Origin: Eriocheir sinensis
Lineage: Eukaryota > Arthropoda > Malacostraca > Decapoda > Varunidae
DNA length: 64,000 nucleotides
Direction of reading: 5' to 3'
Assembly (NCBI RefSeq): GCF_024679095.1
Contig: NW_026111836.1
Location: forward strand, 1 to 64,000
Both the position numbers and the translations under genes were made by a program. Below the pieces are notes generated by a model. The model had not been told where the DNA came from. It worked only from the letters and a program-made list of their open reading frames with translations, and made no database searches. The stretch's first letter is position 1. Each line of letters begins with the position of its first letter. Of the stretch, positions 54,149 through 64,000 are shown one piece after another.

Positions 54149-55061
54149 GGTGCTGTGCTGATTCAGTTCTGCTGTGTGTGTGAGTGCAAGTGTTTGTTGT
54201 GGTGGTGTTACAGGGCTGTGTGTAGCACAGAGAACAGAAAATATTCATCTATTGGAACAAATGGAGACTGTGACGGCATGATCTGTTATTCACTTTCCAC
54301 CCCAGGCTTCATGTGGTTGGTGGGTCCTGTGAAAGGTCTGATCTTTTTGGTGACTGTGCTGGGCTGGCTGTTGTGGCCTGGGCTTATTGGTCAAGTGTGT
54401 GTGTGTTAATAGTAATAATATAGTGTATTTGGTCTTACCAGCCGCTAAGCTGAAATGTACATTATAAACACATTGTAAAGAACAGTAGGTAGGGGTTCAG
54501 GGATCTAACACATCAGTGGGAGGTTGGAATGATAGTGGTGGGAGGGTTGAGTGCAGTGTGGTGGTGCCGGGGAGGGGGAGGACATCCTCTTCCAGATGGT
54601 GGCAAGGTGTTAGTCCCAAGGTGTGACATTCATGTAGGTGTGAAAGAGGGGTGACGATATGATTGAGCACATGCTACTTGAGTGATGTATGTATATAAGA
54701 GAGAAAAGGGGATTATGGTAACAGTTGTGACTGAATGGAATAGGATGTTGGAGAGGGATGTAAAAAGGTTAAATGCATGCAATATTATTTCAGCTGAGGT
54801 CATTTTCAAAGACAATTGTTGTCATTCAGTAGATCATGTCATTCTTAATCATCAGAAATCATTTTCAAGACTCAATTCTGACCTGTCACATTGCGTAGAT
54901 CTTGTCATTCTTAGTCAGTTGAGGTCATCTTGAAGCCAACAATTCTTGTTTCATAGCTCAATTCTTGTCATTTTCCCTCTTTTTGTTCCTCAGATATATT
55001 TTTCAAATTAATATCATATTTATTTCCATTTATTTCATTTTGGGAGCAGGCATTAAGGCCA
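54149..55061. other. No recognised gene; possible 3' UTR of the finger gene
   Basis: GT-rich to 54410, then AT-rich sequence with loosely repeated TCATTCT and GATCATGTCATTC phrases near 54820-54930. Nothing firm. Confidence 0.35.
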
Positions 55062-55450
55062 GGGCCCGAATTTACAATTACTCTTAATCTTTAACTTAAA
55101 AGTTCCACTGAATCTCAAGTTTAACTTATAGCTGAGCTTAAATGAAAAAAATAAGTTCAACTTCGCTCAACACCTGATCCAGTATGAAAAAGTGTCCTGG
55201 CAAAAGAGGTAATTTTTTTAAATTGCAGAATTGCGACACTTCAGTGACTGAATATGTAGTAATACTACTTTATCAATGTTAAATGATGATATACTTAAGA
55301 AGTATGGGCACAATAAGGTAGTATTTATAAAATAAAGGTTACGTTTATCATCCGCGCAAGGTGATATCCTTTTTTTTCTCTTGAATGTAAACACGGACAC
55401 GCGTTCCTGTTCTTCATTCCCGCATCACCCACCCTCTGACGAAGTAATCA

Positions 55451-55657
55451 TGGAGAATATTGCCGCTTTCACTTCTCCCAAGAGGAAAAGGGGAGTAAAT
55501 TGGAGAGACTGCCCCACACTACATATAGTAGAACAAGTTGGTTTAAGGAAGACAATACTAAGGGGCAAATTGAGCCCTAGTTTAACCTACAGCGACAAGC
55601 GGGCAGCGTGGGAGGAGGTGACAACAGATACCGTCTGCAAGGGTAGCCACGGTCCCC
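55451..55657 (+). pseudogene. Myb/SANT-like partner gene of the second Harbinger, N-terminal exon
   Basis: From ATG at 55450-55452 the frame reads MENIAAFTSPKRKRGVNWRD, HIVEQVGLRKTILRGKLSPS and KRAAWEEVTTDT: the lysine/arginine start, then helices and the AAWE motif typical of Myb/SANT-like Harbinger proteins. Homology stops where the palindrome begins at 55658, so the rest is lost. An upstream in-frame ATG at 55381 is possible. Confidence 0.65.
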
Positions 55658-55923
55658 TAATAGTAGCCTCTTCCATTTAGCGTAACCCGTTTCTGGGTCG
55701 TGATCTGTAGAGTCCCTTGAAAGATAGAGTCCCGACAGCCTAAGATTTGGACGCCATTATTGGCCCTGTTTTCGCCGCGAGAGCGTGTGCTAGTGTTTGA
55801 AAAGCGCGGCGAAAACACAGGGCCAATAATGACGTCCAAATCTTAGGTTGTCGGGACTCTATGAGAGACTCTACAGAACACGACCCAGAAACGGGTTACG
55901 CTAAATGGAAGAGGCTACTATTA
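55658..55923. repeat. 266-bp palindrome between the two Harbinger genes
   Basis: Arms of ~125 bp (TAATAGTAGCCTCTTCCATT inward; mirrored to ...GGCTACTATTA) with a ~24-bp centre. It lies exactly where both the partner gene and the transposase break off, so either a palindromic MITE inserted there or the ends were rearranged. Confidence 0.88.
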
Positions 55924-56590
55924 GATGACATGAATCCGGTGGTATACGATGATCCTCAAACATACGTTTGAGGCCACTCTCACGCCAAATACAAGCATCA
56001 TGAGTGGACCCAGGCCAATTAGCTACAACATTAAGAATAGTATATTTGGCATATCAAACACTAATTTTGTGTTTATGCAATGGAAATTCTTCCTGTTGAC
56101 ATAGTCTGAATCATATTCCCTGGGGGCCAGTATCCTGACATGCGTGCAATCTATTACACCAACAATGACAGGGACGTTTGCAACTTGCACAAATTCTTGT
56201 TGTTTCTCTCTGATTACAGGGACGGTGCGAGGAAATCGAATGAATTGGACAAGTTTGGCTGGTTGTGTAAAGTGCCTTGAGGTCTCTGTGATCGCTTTGC
56301 TCACTGACGACTGTGATTGACCAAGATCATCACTGTTACACATCTGCATTTTCCCCGTTGCTAAGTAACGCGGCGTAATAATTACTTTCATTTCGGGTGT
56401 CAATGCAAAACTCCTTGAAGTAGGGCTTTGCAGGGCCCCTCTCACCAAATCCGTTACGAACAGTACTCGATCCTGCACTCTCCAGTCCGTAGCGTTTCAA
56501 TAGTTCTGCGTCACTCAAAGTATTCAGAACGTCTCTTCGCTCTTGAAAAGTCTTCACTAGGCGCTGACGGGCTTGTTGACGTTCGGCCAT
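55924..56590 (-). pseudogene. HARBI1-like transposase of the second Harbinger
   Basis: Minus strand from ATG at 56590: ERQQARQRLVKTFQERRDVL, a frame change near 56400-56470, then SQSSVSKAITETSRHF (HTH-like), GVIDCTHVRILAP (first catalytic Asp; G to C in the DGTH box) and DYVNRKNFHCIN; another frame change near 56030, then NWPGSTHDACIW (second Asp) up to the palindrome at 55923. The third catalytic residue (E) is lost. About 30-40% similar by eye to the transposase at 31299; a different family. Confidence 0.8.
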
Positions 56591-56752
56591 CTTGGCGACT
56601 GAAGTTCGACTTAGGCTCCTTAATACGGGGTTGGGCCCGCCTAAAATATCCCGTCAGCTAAGATCAACTTATGAGGGATAAGATGAAGAATAAAGTTAAA
56701 CTCGCCCTAAAGTCAAACTTAGCGGTTTAAGATTAATTGTAAATACCGGCCC

Positions 56753-57653
56753 AGGTTATGTTAGGTTACCTTATATTTAGTTTAATTAGGTCAGATGAGG
56801 TTAGGTTACATTTAATTTGATTAGGGTAGTTAGTTTTAATTGTGTTCAATGAATGTGTAATATGCTTTAGTTATATAATGTGTACTCACCATTGCCAATG
56901 GAGCTTGGGAATAATAACACATGACTTAGTCATTCACTTTTTTTTATTGGATTAACCTGCAGTTTGAGTATTACAGCTTGATGTAGCACGTAACAGCTGA
57001 TACAGGAAGGTAGTTGGTGTGGAAGAGAAATGGCTACTAACTCTGCCCTGTGCACAGGGGGTGATAAGTGGTGCCACAAAGAGATGCTCAGGGCTGAGAA
57101 ATGTAAATCAAGTAGTGGTGCATTACAGGTGCCCAGTTTGTGAAAGACGGGACAGGAAACGGAGGAAATAGGTAACTGGAACTGTGTGGCAAAGCAGAAG
57201 GGAGGAAAGGACCTGCAGAAGCCACTGCCTCAACAGACTATTGGAAATGGTTTGACTATAGTAAGTCTGCTGGTCAACAGAAAAATATTCGTAATGTCGT
57301 GCCTGGCATGGGCACTCCTTAATAATGTTGGTTAATTATACCTCAAAGTAGAATTAATTGTTGATCACTTAAACCAGAGAGTAAAATTAGTAGTTCATTT
57401 ACCAAGTCTAATAAGGCACCGTTATCGCACACAGGATTATCATCTGCCAAATAATATGGGTAGCGTGACTTTAACACTATTACTTAAGGTAAATATATTT
57501 GTTTAGAGATTCTGATGATGAACTAAGGGTCAAGGGACAGGATTCAGCCATACAAGACTAAATTGTCGCTCATAACACTTAGAACTTAGTCTAATTATAA
57601 ACTAACATGTAAACACAAGAAACAAGTAGCACCAACACACGAAGAAAACCTAT
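56753..57653. other. No recognised feature
   Basis: Starts with a degenerate TTAGGTTA patch to about 56830; the rest holds no gene or repeat that I can support. Confidence 0.4.
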
Positions 57654-58054
57654 TGTTATGCCGGACGTGTTACTTGGGTTCCGTGTCGCCGTCAGGAGAC
57701 TCCGTGGGAGGGAGATATGGAAACACCTTGCACAGCTTCTGTAGTTTAATATTCTTCCTTAGTTGTACAATTCACTCTTGACTCTTCACTGACCACTAGC
57801 TTACTACTATGACTGGGACTAACTCCTCTCGCCCTCTTCTCCTATATATACCGAACAGTACAGTCTAGAACGTTACAGTATATATTAGATTATACAAGAA
57901 CATGTAGCAAAAATATGTGCGAGTTGGCAACACTTCCCGCCTGGCCGCGGGGCGCGGGCGGGGCCTTGCTCCCCGCCCCTCCCGGAGCCTTCCGGAGTCC
58001 CATAGACCCCGGGGGAAGCTTCCAGCAGAACACTATCAAGTGTTCCCACTAACA
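57654..58054 (-). mobile_element. LTR-like segment (possible solo LTR)
   Basis: Read on the minus strand: begins TGTTAGTGGGAACAC, has a TATA box GGTATATATAGGAGAAG near 57855-57840 followed by a purine-rich leader, and ends GTCCGGCATAACA. TGTTA...TAACA ends, ~400 bp length and a promoter about 60% along fit an LTR retrotransposon LTR. No target duplication (CCTAT and TGTAA) and no internal region beside it, so a solo or partial LTR. The superfamily is unknown. Confidence 0.5.
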
Positions 58055-58349
58055 TGTAAAAAACCTGCTCACTCAGTCTAACATCACTCATCAACTTAAT
58101 TAAGCCTTGACTACAACTACCGAGTGTTTGCGCTCCACCGTGGTTACCCCTGATAATGACACGCACACCATTTGTCCTTTACCCTCTTTCCTCCTCCCGC
58201 ACACAACCCCCAGGGCATGCTGGCTTGGGGCCCGACTGCAGTCAGCCAGCCTACCATCAGACAGACTTAATTACTTCGACATCTCTGTCTGGGGCGATAC
58301 CTCGTATAGGAGTCCTTAAATATAATATTATAGCCTAGGTATATTGAAC

Positions 58350-58998
58350 ACTTCTATGTATGTGAGGCCAGTTATGCTATTCGAAGCAACAAGTTGAAGA
58401 GGATGACATGGAGCCAAGAGTGCAGAATGCTGAGATACATGGGCCATGTGAGATGGACAAGTAGGGTATCAAACTAGGTGATAAGAATGTGTGGTGTGGA
58501 GGTGGTGCCCCTCTTGAAGATCTGTTAGGCAGCATGTTGGTAACCCTCCGCCACTTGTCAATGGTTGAAAACTCTCAACGTCTTGCAGTGGGAGTCAAGT
58601 CCTCTGGATCACCACGTTGTTTTGTTCTTATGCCTCCGACTGTGAGTTGTGCACATTTACATTTGAAAGTAATCTATTACTAACTGCAAGGTCTACATAT
58701 ATGCCTACCTATACTCAGGAAAAGAAGTTTCTAATAATTTCCTGCCTGACAACTTGACCAGGAATCTGTCTGTTGTTTCTCACAGGCTGAACTGGTACTT
58801 CTTCTGCAGCGATCCACTCAGTAGTTGTACAGGAGCATACAAGAAGTCGCAATCTTCATAGTCTTCTTGGGGTCATACTGCAAACTTCCTCCTGACTTAT
58901 GTAGGCACCTGCACCTTGACTTGAGGATCCCAAAGGTCCGTTCGACAACGCATCTTGTCCTGTGAGGACTTGTATCGTTCCTCCCCAGGTGTTGTCGG
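58350..58998 (-). pseudogene. Third, diverged copy of the first Harbinger family (exon 2 and downstream)
   Basis: 58660-58998 matches 46380-46750 with many substitutions and small deletions (CTATACTCAGGAAAAGAAGT, CCTGCCTGACAACTTGACCA, CCTCCCCAGGTGTTGTCGGG); it covers the catalytic glutamate exon in minus orientation. 58350-58610 matches the adjacent 45890-46190. The ~135-bp stretch between (46200-46335, with the tRNA-like SINE head) is absent here. The copy stops at 58998 at a T run. Confidence 0.75.
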
Positions 58999-59019
58999 GC
59001 TTTTTTTTTTTTTTTTACA

Positions 59020-59900
59020 ACAGATCGAGGAGGCAGCTCAAGGGCACAAAAAAAGAAAACAATAATAAAAAAGCCCGCTACTCGCTGCTCCCAAAAAATA
59101 ATTAAAAGACGTGGCCGAAAGAAAGATCAATTTCGGGAGTAGAGATGTCCTGATACCCTCCTCTTGAAAGAGTTCAAGTCGTAGGCAGGAGGAAATACAG
59201 ATGAAGGAAGGTTGTTCCAGAGTTTACCAGCGTGAGGGATGACAGAGTGAAGATGCTGGTTAACTCTTGCATAAGGGGTTTGGACAGTGTAGGGATGAGC
59301 ATGAACAGAAAGTCGTGTGCAGCGTGGCTGCGGGAGGGGGGGAGGCATGCAGTTAGCAAGTTCAGAAGAGCAGTCAGCGTGGAAATATCGATAGAAGATA
59401 GAAAGAGAAGCAACATCGCGGCGGAATTTAAGAGGTAGAAGGCTATCAGTAGGAGGAAGAGAGCTGATGAGACGAAGAGCCTTAGGAACAGAGAGAGGGA
59501 TAGAATCCGAAAGAGGGCAAAATGGGTACTTCCAAAACTTTATTTGACAACAAAAATAACGTTACTGGAAACGCTGTGCCGAATGGCACACGGGGCACTC
59601 ATACCAGAGAAGTGAGAAGGAGCAGAGGACTGTGATACCCTCTCCTCAACAGGGCACCCGACGCACTAATACATGCCCGTGAATGAGTTGAAAAATTCGG
59701 CCAAGGTTAACCACAGTGAGCGCGAGTTTCAAAAACACCTTAATTTTTGTGCCAAACGGCAAACGATTTCCATTCTAGGGTTCAGCAGTATAGGATATAC
59801 GTTGTCAGGTCCGGGGCTTGTATTTGTTTTAAGGGACTGGAGAGCTTTAAGGACTTCATCGGTAGTTATTACAAAGTTAGGCAATGCCTGCTCAAGAAGA
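59020..59900 (-). pseudogene. RT family A, copy 3, internally deleted
   Basis: Minus strand: ITTDEVLKALQSLKTN and SPGPDNVYPILL (start of the RT domain) at about 59900-59780, then a foreign piece at 59520-59740, then the C-terminal part (SSIDISTLTALLN; HLHSVIPHAGKLWNNLPS) at 59500-59127 and a 3' end with a T run at 59001-59017 on the plus strand. The palm is deleted. Confidence 0.72.
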
Positions 59901-59999
59901 GGAAGAATCTTCCTCCAAGAGAGCGACCCGCTGAGGGCCACTCCATGTATTATTCCTCCAAGGATAAAACTAAGCGTAAGGAAAAGAAAATACAAGAAA

Positions 60000-60440
60000 T
60001 AAAAGACCATAAATAAAATGCATAAAAAGACAACAACTTCGGGCATAAAAAGTCTCCAATTAGAAAGAAAAGAAGAAAAAATAGGGAAAATAGGCAAATC
60101 GGAAAATAGGAAAACCTGAATATAGTGTGAAGAAGAGAAAAAAGAAGCAGATCAGATCAAAAGAAGAAGAAAATACGGAAATAAAAGAAAAATGGGAAAA
60201 AATATGTACTAAATCAGAAGAGGAAAACAGGAAAATCTGAATCTAGGTACACAGAAAAAATAAAGAATCAAGAATGACCTAAGAAGATGTACAAAGAGGA
60301 GATTTGATTGATTGATAGTTTATTGTTGCAGATAAACAAGAGGAGAAGGGAAAAGAAGAAAACGGAGAAATAAAAAAAAAATGGGAAAATAGGTCAATCG
60401 GAAAGGATAAAATAGGAAAGTCTGAATATAGGGAGACAGA
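60000..60440. repeat. Purine-rich stretch with imperfect internal repeats
   Basis: Nearly all A and G on the plus strand; phrases such as GGGAAAATAGG, CAAATCGGAAAATAGG and CTGAATATAG recur at about 60070, 60190 and 60385. Not coding. Confidence 0.6.
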
Positions 60441-60491
60441 AAAGTGAAACAATCAAGAAGGACCCAAGAAGCTATAAAGGAAGGAGAAGAA

Positions 60492-60629
60492 CAAGACGAC
60501 GAGGAAGCAAACAAGTCCCCTGTGACATCAAGACCAAGGTCGAGGTCCGCCGCGTGCCCTGATTCCCTGAAGTGCCCGGCAGTGTTTCTCGTGGAGGAGG
60601 AGGAGCCCCTCGGCGTGCAGGCCCCAGGG
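60492..60629 (+). CDS. Weak candidate exon with GTGAGT donor
   Basis: Open frame DDEEANKSPVTSRPRSRS through VEEEEPLGVQAPG ends at a good donor (CCAGG|GTGAGTGTG near 60630). It has ordinary protein-like composition and no transposon motif. The acceptor side is unclear and the 45-bp minisatellite begins 15 bp later. May be chance. Confidence 0.25.
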
Positions 60630-60644
60630 TGAGTGTGCGGGGTG

Positions 60645-61628
60645 GTGGAGGCCAGGTGTGGACAGGCTACACTTGGGACAGGAAGGAGGGGAGGCCAGGG
60701 TGTGGACGGCCACACTTGGGACAGGAAGGAGGGAGGGCCAGGTGTGGACAGGCTACACTTGGGACAGGAAGGAGGGAGGGCCAGGTGTGGACGGCTACAC
60801 TTGGGACAGGAAGGAGGGAGGGCCAGGGTGTGGACGGGCTACACTTGGGACAGGAAGGACGGTAGGGCCAGGGTGTGGACAGTCTCCACTTGGGACAGGA
60901 AGGAGGCGAGGGCCAGGGTGTGGACGGGCTACACTTGGGACAGGAAGGTGGGAGGGCCAGGGTGTGGACGGCCACACTTGGGACAGGAAGGAGGGAGGGC
61001 CAGGTGTGGACGGCTACACTTGGGACAGGAAGGAGGGGAGGCCAGGGTGTGGACGGCCACACTTGGGACAGGAAGGAGGGGAGGGCCAGGGTGTGGACGG
61101 GCTACACTTGGGACAGGAAGGAGCGGAGGGCCAGGGTGTGGACGGGCTACACTTGGGACAGGAAGGAGGGGACTCAGGGGAGGGCCAGGGTGTGGACGGG
61201 CTGTACTTGGGACAGGAAGGAGGGGAGGGCCAGGGTGTGGACGGGCTACACTTGGGACAGGAAGGAGGGAGGCCAGGGTGTGGACGGGCTACACTTGGGA
61301 CAGGAAGGAGGGGAGGGCCAGGGTGTGGACGGGCTACACTTGGGACAGGAAGGAGGGGAGGGCCAGGGTGTGGACGGGCTACACTTGGGACAGGAAGGAG
61401 GGGAGGGCCAGGGTGTGGACGGGCTACACTTGGGACAGGAAGGAGGGGAGGGCCAGGGTGTGGACGGGCTACACTTGGGACAGGAAGGACGGGCGGGCCG
61501 GGGTGTGGACAGGCCACACTTGGGACAGGAAGGAGGGGAGGGCCAGGGTGTGGACGGGCTACACTTGGGACAGGAAGGAGGGGAGGGCCAGGGTGTGGAC
61601 GGGCTACACTTGGGACAGGAAGGTTCAG
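60645..61628. repeat. 45-bp minisatellite, block 1, ~22 copies
   Basis: Unit GGGCCAGGGTGTGGACGGGC plus TACACTTGGGACAGGAAGGAGGGGA split over two lines of text here for length; spaced every ~45 bp with occasional 1-12-bp indels. 45 is divisible by three, giving long open frames (for example VWTGYTWDRKEGRAR) on both strands. Confidence 0.93.
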
Positions 61629-61902
61629 GTAGATAGCGGAAGTCCTGCCTTTGGATCGGCACTTCCTGATGTGATCTTGTTACTGTGGTCTTGTGGTCTT
61701 TTTTTAGAACATGCATCTTTAAGAGGGGGGGGCCTGGGGGGGGCACAGCCCCCCCTTGGTTAGCAAGGGGGGTCATTAGCAGGTCATAAAGTTCGGTTGG
61801 AGTAGTTTAAATATGATCCCCCACAAAAATACCCCGAGTTCACGCAGATCCCCGAAGATCGTTGGGGGAAGGGAATTAATTCGACTTCTTTACTTCAAAG
61901 TA
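61629..61902. other. Short unique stretch and a shared G/C-run repeat
   Basis: 61715-61812 (GGGGGGGCCTGGGGGGGGCA, TAAAGTTCGGTTGGAGTAGT) matches the centre of the foldbacks at 33479-34153 and 45145-45813. No gene. Confidence 0.6.
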
Positions 61903-62852
61903 CAGTAAAACCCCGATTATCCGAAAGCGGATTATCCGAAAAACCGGATTATCCGAAATTGATCTGGATAATGCAATTAAATTTTTTTTTCTATACTAAA
62001 ACGTTATAAAACATCAAAAATAAATAAAAGTAACTACATATGTACTATATTAACACATTTAAAATTGATAAGAACAGTTAAAATGAATATGCTTTCTAAT
62101 ACGTATTGCCGAAATAGCTTGTAACGAATAGATCAATGTAATAGACAAAAAACATTAAACAAACTCTCAACAACACCACGTCCGCACCTTCGCCCCAGCA
62201 AGGACGTAGGTGCGGCGAACGAACAAACTACTGCACGACTACTCTCACACCGTACTCTCAAGACAACGACACAAACACGACTCCCCTCTCCACTCCATGC
62301 CACATTCCCCTTCCAACATACGAGTTGCGCGATAATATGAGTCATCATACTGTGTCTCCACCTGCACGATGCATCAAGGTCACACTTGCAAGCTTGCACA
62401 ACCATTCACAATCGCACTCTGCAACATTCACAATTCAGATCTGCAACGCTCACAAGTATCAACATACACTGGTCCAGACAAGGAGACACACAGACAAACA
62501 TACAATAAAACATTTACATCACATGTTTTAAGTGTACTACTTTGTTTAGCGTAGCGTGTGTTTGTTTGGTTTCATTGTTTACATCGTCAGTCGGCGGCAG
62601 TCGCGTCACACACTTCACACTGGGCAGTCGCATCGCGTTCTACCTGTGCTTCGACCTCACTTCTTTCTACATCACCATGCCGAAAGAAACCGGGAAAAGG
62701 AAGAAAGTCGTCCTTACCATACAGCAGAACACAATGCCGACGATCAAACTGGCGGCGATCAAAATGGCGGCCATAAATCCGGATTATCCGAAAAATCGGC
62801 TTATCCGAAAGAGGCTTCCCCCCTTCCATTTCGAATAATCGGGGTTTTACTG
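61903..62852. mobile_element. Tigger/pogo-like element with TA target duplication
   Basis: TA at 61901-61902 and 62853-62854; ends CAGTAAAACCCCGATTAT inverted over ~24 bp with one mismatch, and several internal ATTATCCGAAA words near both ends. TA duplication and CAGTAAAACC termini are typical of Tigger (pogo) elements. About 950 bp, with only a stub of the transposase. Confidence 0.88.
62677..62775 (+). pseudogene. N-terminal stub of a Tigger transposase
   Basis: ATG at 62677 begins MPKETGKRKKVVLTIQQN, like the CENP-B-type N-terminus of Tigger transposases (basic patch, then the first helix of the DNA-binding domain). It loses similarity after ~20 residues and runs into the right terminus. 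Confidence 0.65.
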
Positions 62853-62854
62853 TA

Positions 62855-63578
62855 CTTTTTTTTTTACTATGATATATGGAGGCGTATTATCGTATTCTGG
62901 AGGTGCGGAATCAATATCCACAATCACCTTGTATACGTACTGGGAATACGAGCCCGTGAAGCAGATTCAAAATCCGGTCATTAAGGATTCACGTGTTCGA
63001 ACAGCTCGGGCAAGAGGTTCGAGAGCCTGCACTTCCTGCACAAGCCGCAGTAGTGTTAAAGGCGTGGTGTTGGATGGATCCCAGCTAGCCGGTGGTTTTA
63101 CTTGTGTCAGTGATAAACAATGAAGATACACTGTGTTTGGTGCCACGGACTCTACTTGGAGGACAGAAACCTTGCGATGAGGTGACAACCTACTAATGAG
63201 AGGGCATGAGTGTGGTGGAGGCGGTTTATGTGAGCACAGATGGCCGCCGGTGCCACGCCAGATGGTGAGGTGAGCATCGTTTGGTGGGTTCACGACGCTT
63301 GTCTCCCAAAGCAAGCTTGGGGATCCACTGAGTGCATGGTTTTCATATGGGAAACACTAAATTCATCGCAAACGCTTATTTTAGTGGTGGTGGGAGGAAA
63401 AATTCCCTAAATTTAGGGAATTTCCCTAGATCTAAGGAGTTTTTACCCCCCCCCCCCACTAAAAAATACGCGAATGAGACGGATTTCGTGTCCCCCACCC
63501 GAAACCCCACATTCCCACCAGGTCCCCAGGCTTGTATGGGGGGGAGGGGGGAGTATGGGCAAACACTAGAATTTTACC
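62855..63578. other. No recognised gene
   Basis: Unique-looking sequence with C and G runs near 63440-63555 and a short palindrome at 63400-63425 (TTCCCTAAATTTAGGGAA). Nothing further supported. Confidence 0.4.
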
Positions 63579-64000
63579 CAGGAAGGAGGGGAGGGCCAGG
63601 GTGTGGATGGGCTACACTTGGGACAGGAAGGAGGGGAGGGCCAGGGTGTGGACGGGCTACACTTGGGACAGGAAGGAGGGGAGGGCCAGGGTGTGGATGG
63701 GCTACACTTGGGACAGGAAGGAGGGGCTCGAGGGCCAGGGTGTGGACGGGCTACACTTGGGACAGGAAGGAGGCGAGGGGAGGGCCAGGGTGTGGACAAG
63801 CTGAACTTGGGACAGGAAGGCGCGTGGAGGACCAGGGTGTGGACGGGCTGTAATTGGGACAGGAAGGAGGGGAGGGCCAGGGTGTGGACGGGCTGTCATT
63901 GGGACAGGAAGGAGCGAGGGCCAGGGTGTGGACGGGTACACCTGGGACAGGAAGGAGGGGAGGGCCAGGGTGTGGATGGGTACACTTGGGACAGGAAGGA
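63579..64000. repeat. 45-bp minisatellite, block 2, at least 9 copies, runs off the window
   Basis: Same unit as 60645-61628. The 1.95 kb between the blocks contains the Tigger-like element. Confidence 0.93.

Larger units (their letters stand above)
55062..56752. mobile_element. Second PIF/Harbinger element, degenerate
   Basis: Ends match inversely: GGGCCCGAATTTACAATTA at 55062 and, reversed, GGGCCGGTATTTACAATTA ending at 56752. Termini of this GGGCC...TATTTAC type are known for animal Harbingers. Inside are a Myb-like partner gene (plus), a 266-bp palindrome and a transposase (minus), arranged convergently. Flanking trinucleotides (CCA, AGG) do not form a target duplication. Confidence 0.8.

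Noticed and set aside
60633..61763. Open frames of 376, 324 and 253 codons across the 45-bp repeats
   Set aside because: They exist in several frames and on both strands only because the unit length is divisible by three and lacks stop codons; no protein-like signal outside the repeat.

Overview
This window looks like nuclear DNA of an arthropod, most likely a decapod crustacean. The reasons are degenerate TTAGG-type repeats, a DIRS-type tyrosine-recombinase retrotransposon, many kinds of non-LTR reverse transcriptase, tRNA-derived SINEs, PIF/Harbinger, piggyBac-like, hAT-like and Tigger-like DNA transposons, and very dense micro- and minisatellites. There are no operons, rRNA genes or CRISPR arrays. 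Most of the 64 kb is transposon or tandem repeat, often nested two or three deep. Element names below rest on motifs I can see by eye; no database search was possible.

1-9.1 kb: the 3' half of a DIRS-like element (RT/RNase H in broken frames, then an overlapping tyrosine recombinase), a 96-bp inverted repeat, a 99-bp tandem array grown from a reverse-transcriptase fragment, and a nearly full-length non-LTR retrotransposon on the minus strand, with GT microsatellites at the 3' ends of this and a related copy.

9.1-27.7 kb: the only clearly host-like multi-exon gene. Five exons on the plus strand (9147-9293, 16130-16359, 20855-21046, 22143-22305, 26361-26441) have matching splice phases and encode the C-terminal ~270 residues of a coiled-coil protein I cannot name. 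Its introns hold a 1.8-kb foldback element, two head-to-head copies of one RT family, four TTAA-flanked piggyBac-like miniature elements, a Harbinger element with TTA target duplications, a 0.7-kb TIR element, SINEs, and a hAT-like MITE with an 8-bp target duplication. A ten-copy 40-bp minisatellite follows the stop codon.

27.9-30.6 kb: a decayed RT split by a SINE, and a possible terminal exon of a minus-strand gene.

30.6-48.7 kb: the most striking structure, an inverted duplication with arms of ~7.8 kb (30619-38399) and ~7.7 kb (40964-48675) around a 2.6-kb spacer. Each arm carries a two-exon HARBI1-like transposase, part of its Myb/SANT-like partner gene, a 0.67-kb foldback and a 0.8-kb almost perfect palindrome. 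The two transposase copies carry different single-base frameshifts: exon 1 is open only on the left and exon 2 only on the right. At the inner end of the right arm the sequence runs from the arm's end back into something resembling the arm's own start, as in a head-to-tail or circular junction.

48.7-60.6 kb: SINE and RT fragments, a decayed 13-finger C2H2 array, a second Harbinger element with both genes broken around a 266-bp palindrome, an LTR-like segment, and a third, diverged piece of the first Harbinger family. 60.6-64 kb: two blocks of one 45-bp minisatellite separated by a Tigger-like element with TA target duplications.
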